Shown: piece by piece, positions 15,770 through 15,795 of the stretch | Layout of the letters: each line of letters starts with the position of its first letter | Position numbering within the stretch: position 1 is the stretch's first letter | Source of the DNA: Verrucomicrobiales bacterium | GTDB lineage: Bacteria; Verrucomicrobiota; Verrucomicrobiia; Verrucomicrobiales; DEV007 | Assembly: GCA_002705125.1 (NCBI GenBank) | Contig: PAHQ01000108.1 | Span: 7,022 to 22,816 of the forward strand | Direction of reading: 5' to 3' | DNA length: 15,795 bases | Made by a program: the position numbers and the translations under genes | Notes under the pieces: generated by a model | The model's database searches: none | What the model was told of the DNA's origin: nothing | What the model saw: only the letters and a program-made list of their open reading frames with translations

Positions 15770-15795
15770 ATGATACATTCAAGTAGGAGAAAATT
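15770..15795 (+). CDS. Start of a Tat-signal gene cut by the window edge
   Basis: An ATG at 15770 opens a frame of eight codons plus two bases reading M-I-H-S-S-R-R-K, with the next codon beginning TT (Phe or Leu most likely). S-R-R-K-[F/L] is the twin-arginine consensus and mirrors S-S-R-R-K-F in the Gfo/Idh/MocA gene upstream. The distance from the HEAT stop is 68 nt, so it could belong to the same unit. TTAACA (15736-15741) and TATAAA (15757-15762) with 15-nt spacing could be its own weak promoter. The product family cannot be told. Confidence 0.6.

Noticed and set aside
1..15795. Search by eye for a defence system, CRISPR array, transposon or prophage
   Set aside because: No regularly spaced repeats, transposase or integrase motifs, tRNA-associated attachment sites or toxin-antitoxin pairs were seen.

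Overview
The window (about 38-40 % G+C by eye, no foreign-looking segment) most likely comes from a member of the PVC superphylum, probably a marine Verrucomicrobiota, with Planctomycetota or Lentisphaerota as alternatives. The grounds are a gene triplet typical of that group (PSCyt/DUF1549/DUF1553 protein, DUF1501 protein, WD40 protein), a secreted sulfatase, a Tat-type Gfo/Idh/MocA oxidoreductase beside a HEAT-repeat protein, and a Tat-exported intradiol dioxygenase. Most starts lack a clear Shine-Dalgarno sequence, and several genes start with GTG or possibly TTG.

Layout. Positions 1-231 hold the 3' end of a D-threonine aldolase / D-serine dehydratase-like gene (+), which converges on typA/bipA (243-2066, -). 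Divergent from typA is a two-module secreted enzyme, an FGly sulfatase fused to an SGNH/GDSL hydrolase (2241-4451, +). It converges on a Tat-signal intradiol dioxygenase (4460-5131, -). A putative lipoprotein with a natural His6 tract and a repeated FSKNIP motif follows (5261-5866, +).

Positions 5908-11870 are one run of five genes on the minus strand. In transcription order they are a GNAT-like protein, the PSCyt/DUF1549/DUF1553 protein, the DUF1501 protein, the WD40 protein and panD. The three middle genes are tightly packed (3-nt gap, then a 4-nt GTGA overlap) and form a classic PVC module of unknown biochemical role. panD is 80 nt further on, behind an inverted repeat and a TATAAT box, so it may be transcribed separately.

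Divergent from that run is a two-gene plus-strand unit: a Tat-exported Gfo/Idh/MocA oxidoreductase (about 11961-13184) and, 9 nt later, a secreted HEAT-repeat protein with a C-terminal beta-rich domain (13194-15701). The last 26 bases begin another gene, whose first residues already carry a twin-arginine motif.

How the genes fit together: much of the window encodes envelope or exported proteins (Sec, lipoprotein and Tat), consistent with breakdown of complex, partly sulfated and acylated organic matter. typA and panD are housekeeping genes. No tRNA, rRNA, CRISPR array, insertion sequence or phage gene was seen. No stretch without a gene exceeds 300 bases; the longest are 2067-2240 and 5132-5260, both divergent spacers in which no convincing promoter pair was found. 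The best candidate for something little described is the sulfatase-SGNH fusion, followed by the His6/FSKNIP lipoprotein.
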